This document shows, piece by piece, positions 62,853-64,000 of a stretch of 64,000 nucleotides of DNA; positions within the stretch are counted from its first letter, which is position 1, and each line of letters opens with the position of its first letter. The notes under the pieces were generated by a model that was not told the origin of the DNA, did no database searches, and saw only the letters and a list, made by a program, of their open reading frames with translations. The translations under genes and the position numbers were made by a program. Location: the NCBI GenBank assembly GCA_038087035.1, contig CP051187.1, positions 6,702,001-6,766,000 on the forward strand, read 5' to 3'. Source of the stretch: Gloeotrichia echinulata CP02. GTDB lineage: Bacteria; Cyanobacteriota; Cyanobacteriia; Cyanobacteriales; Nostocaceae.

Positions 62853-62949
62853 TGATATCTCGTAGAGGCAGATTCATTGAGGATCGCCTCTAAAAATAAC
62901 TAATTGCCTGAATCTTTGTTTGTGTTTACATAATTAGGAAGAGACTTCC

Positions 62950-63366
62950 ATGAAATTCCACACCAAAATTGCGATCGCTTTGATTACTGCTTCTGCTAGT
63001 GTTTTTAGTTTTGGTTCTATGGCCTCTGCTGGTGAAGGTGCTGCTGCTGGTGCTGTATCAGCTACACTTGACGCTAGCGGTAATGTAACTAGCATGGCTG
63101 CTGCTGGTGCTGTAGGTAAAAATGATGCAGGCGCTTTAGCAACTACTAACAACGGTATCAACACAGCCACTGCTTTAGGAAGTGCTGGAGTGATCGAATT
63201 ACTTAGTGATGCTGGATCATTCACAGATGCTACTTCCACTGAGACTTTCAGCAATAATACACTTAAAGGTAGTGCAGATACTGCTTTAGGAACTAACCAA
63301 GCTAACTCTATTTCTACCTTCTCAGAAACTCCCATCGGGTCTGTTGAGACTGGATTTTCAAACTAA
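62950..63366 (+). CDS. Small secreted Ala/Gly/Thr-rich protein
   Basis: The 138-residue product has a signal peptide (KIAIALITASASVFSFGSMASA, cleaved before GEGAAAG). The mature part is rich in Ala, Gly, Thr, Ser and Asn, without cysteine. It includes SATLDASGNVTSMAAAGAVGKNDAGALATTNNG, about residues 37-70. A GAAG-containing ribosome site precedes the ATG. The composition suggests an extracellular or cell-surface beta-structured protein. I do not recognise a family. A 12-bp hairpin 128 bases downstream may end its message. Confidence 0.75.
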   Translation: MKFHTKIAIALITASASVFSFGSMASAGEGAAAGAVSATLDASGNVTSMAAAGAVGKNDAGALATTNNGINTATALGSAGVIELLSDAGSFTDATSTETFSNNTLKGSADTALGTNQANSISTFSETPIGSVETGFSN

Positions 63367-63493
63367 TCATCATTTGCTTGTTTGATTCAAAGCAGTGTTT
63401 CTGTTTTTTCTGCTTGAGTCAGTGAGTGTTTCGCTTAGTTTTTGCCAAAGTATAAGTCCCAGAAGATGATTAGGGTGTCGGAAATTTATACTG

Positions 63494-63523
63494 CTAAATA
63501 ACAGTGATCAAACTGTTATTTAG
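63494..63523 (+). terminator. Hairpin downstream of the small secreted protein gene
   Basis: CTAAATAACAGT and ACTGTTATTTAG are exact 12-base arms around GATCAA. The T run afterwards is weak (ATTTTC, 6 bases later), so termination is likely but not certain. Confidence 0.6.
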
Positions 63524-63613
63524 CTAAGATTTTCTCCACCCTAAACCTTTTGTCTTTATCGGTTAGGGACTTTCAGAAATTACAGCGTTTTTCAGGTAAA
63601 TAGACCAGGCGTC

Positions 63614-63638
63614 TGGGGCGCAAGGCCTTGCGCCCCTA
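63614..63638. repeat. GGGGCGCAAGGC palindrome
   Basis: GGGGCGCAAGG and CCTTGCGCCCC are exact arms, the same REP-like family as at 18298-18325 and 18460-18487. Confidence 0.85.
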
Positions 63639-63884
63639 CTTTCGCGCTCCGCAACTACAAACCTAGGATGTTAAAAATCTGTTTTGGATTATAGATTTTA
63701 GATTTATTCCCTAGTTCAAACTGGTAGCTGTGAAAATTTTTTTGATTGGGAAATATCAATAATTCAATTCTATTATCTAAAATCTACAATTCGGTCAACA
63801 GTCAACGCAAAAACCCCGTACTTGAATTGGGTGACAATCTGAAGCTGCAAACTATCTCTGCAAATCTTATTACAGATATTAATT

Positions 63885-64000
63885 ATGATACTTCTTCAGA
63901 GAAACTTAACGATTGTACTTTTCTTGTGGTTGAGTTCGGGAACAATATTTTTTTGCCAAACAGCCTTTGCTCAGGTATCAGATAATTATAAAAATTTAGA
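63885..64000 (+). CDS. Start of an exported protein, cut by the window end
   Basis: From the ATG at 63885 the frame stays open to the end of the window. It reads a classical Sec signal peptide: NLTIVLFLWLSSGTIFF, then CQTAFA before QVSDNYKNL, 38 residues in all. Cleavage after AFA is likely. The remainder is outside the window, so the family is unknown. A competing TTG-initiated frame (63746-63985) has no such features and is probably spurious. Confidence 0.6.
   Translation, partial: MILLQRNLTIVLFLWLSSGTIFFCQTAFAQVSDNYKNL

Noticed and set aside
63746..63985. 79-residue frame at the window end
   Set aside because: It has a TTG start, no domain, and competes with a frame from 63885 that encodes a proper signal peptide.

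Overview
The window comes from a filamentous, heterocyst-forming cyanobacterium (order Nostocales; Nostoc, Anabaena or Calothrix-like). The evidence is a hetZ-patU pair, tandem amiC amidases, a gliding/hormogonium-type chemotaxis operon, ndhH, a solanesyl diphosphate synthase, many GCGATCGC (HIP1) octamers, and many heptanucleotide short tandem repeats (STRR) typical of this order. The species cannot be named from the sequence.

Layout. 1-1.4 kb: a solo tnpB element (IS200/IS605-like). 1.4-4.8 kb: a DUF2499/DUF3593 pair, hisA, the cobalamin enzyme cobL, and a cold-type RRM RNA-binding protein gene with a clear terminator. 5.3-7.1 kb: a DUF262 plus AlbA_2/Schlafen-like gene interrupted by one in-frame TGA. 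7.4-12.3 kb: a U32 (RlhA-like) protein, an HNH endonuclease, alr and tRNA-Leu(UAG). 12.5-13.4 kb: a STAS-like DUF4325 / PIN-domain gene pair. 14.1-18.3 kb: a SIMPL protein, ssb and the cell-shape operon mreBCD. 18.3-19 kb: repeats, including an expanded MITE. 19.1-22.8 kb: rsmH, a secreted ankyrin protein and ndhH. 22.8-27.5 kb: a repeat-rich accessory island with a 17-unit 21-bp repeat, a P-loop ATPase plus TPR partner, an orphan antitoxin with a truncated MazF-like toxin, and a DUF433 gene, leading into cofG.

28.8-40.7 kb is a chemotaxis block on the minus strand. It holds an Hmp/Pix-like operon (PatA-type regulator, CheY, CheW, MCP with a cyanobacteriochrome-like GAF, CheA-REC) and a second MCP. 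42.1-55.2 kb holds a Na+/H+ antiporter, tandem amiC paralogues, murI, a small membrane protein, sds, a conserved hypothetical gene, hetZ and an unsplit patU. I recall the order amiC-amiC-murI-sds-hetZ-patU as that of the Anabaena PCC 7120 hetZ neighbourhood. 55.4-56.8 kb is a second, inverted tnpB element about 95% identical in protein to the first. 57-64 kb holds a transglutaminase-fold membrane protein lacking the usual catalytic residues, a glycosyltransferase remnant, a Tat-exported PhoX phosphatase with a Pho-box-like repeat upstream, a small secreted protein, and the start of another exported protein at the window edge.

Most of the window is housekeeping or developmental. The best candidates for something undescribed are the ATPase/TPR pair, the DUF262-AlbA_2 fusion, the DUF4325-PIN pair, and the repeat families: a 112-bp MITE that expands internally, a roughly 50-bp hairpin repeat upstream of amiC1 and sds, and a 21-bp repeat array. 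None can be proven functional from the sequence alone.
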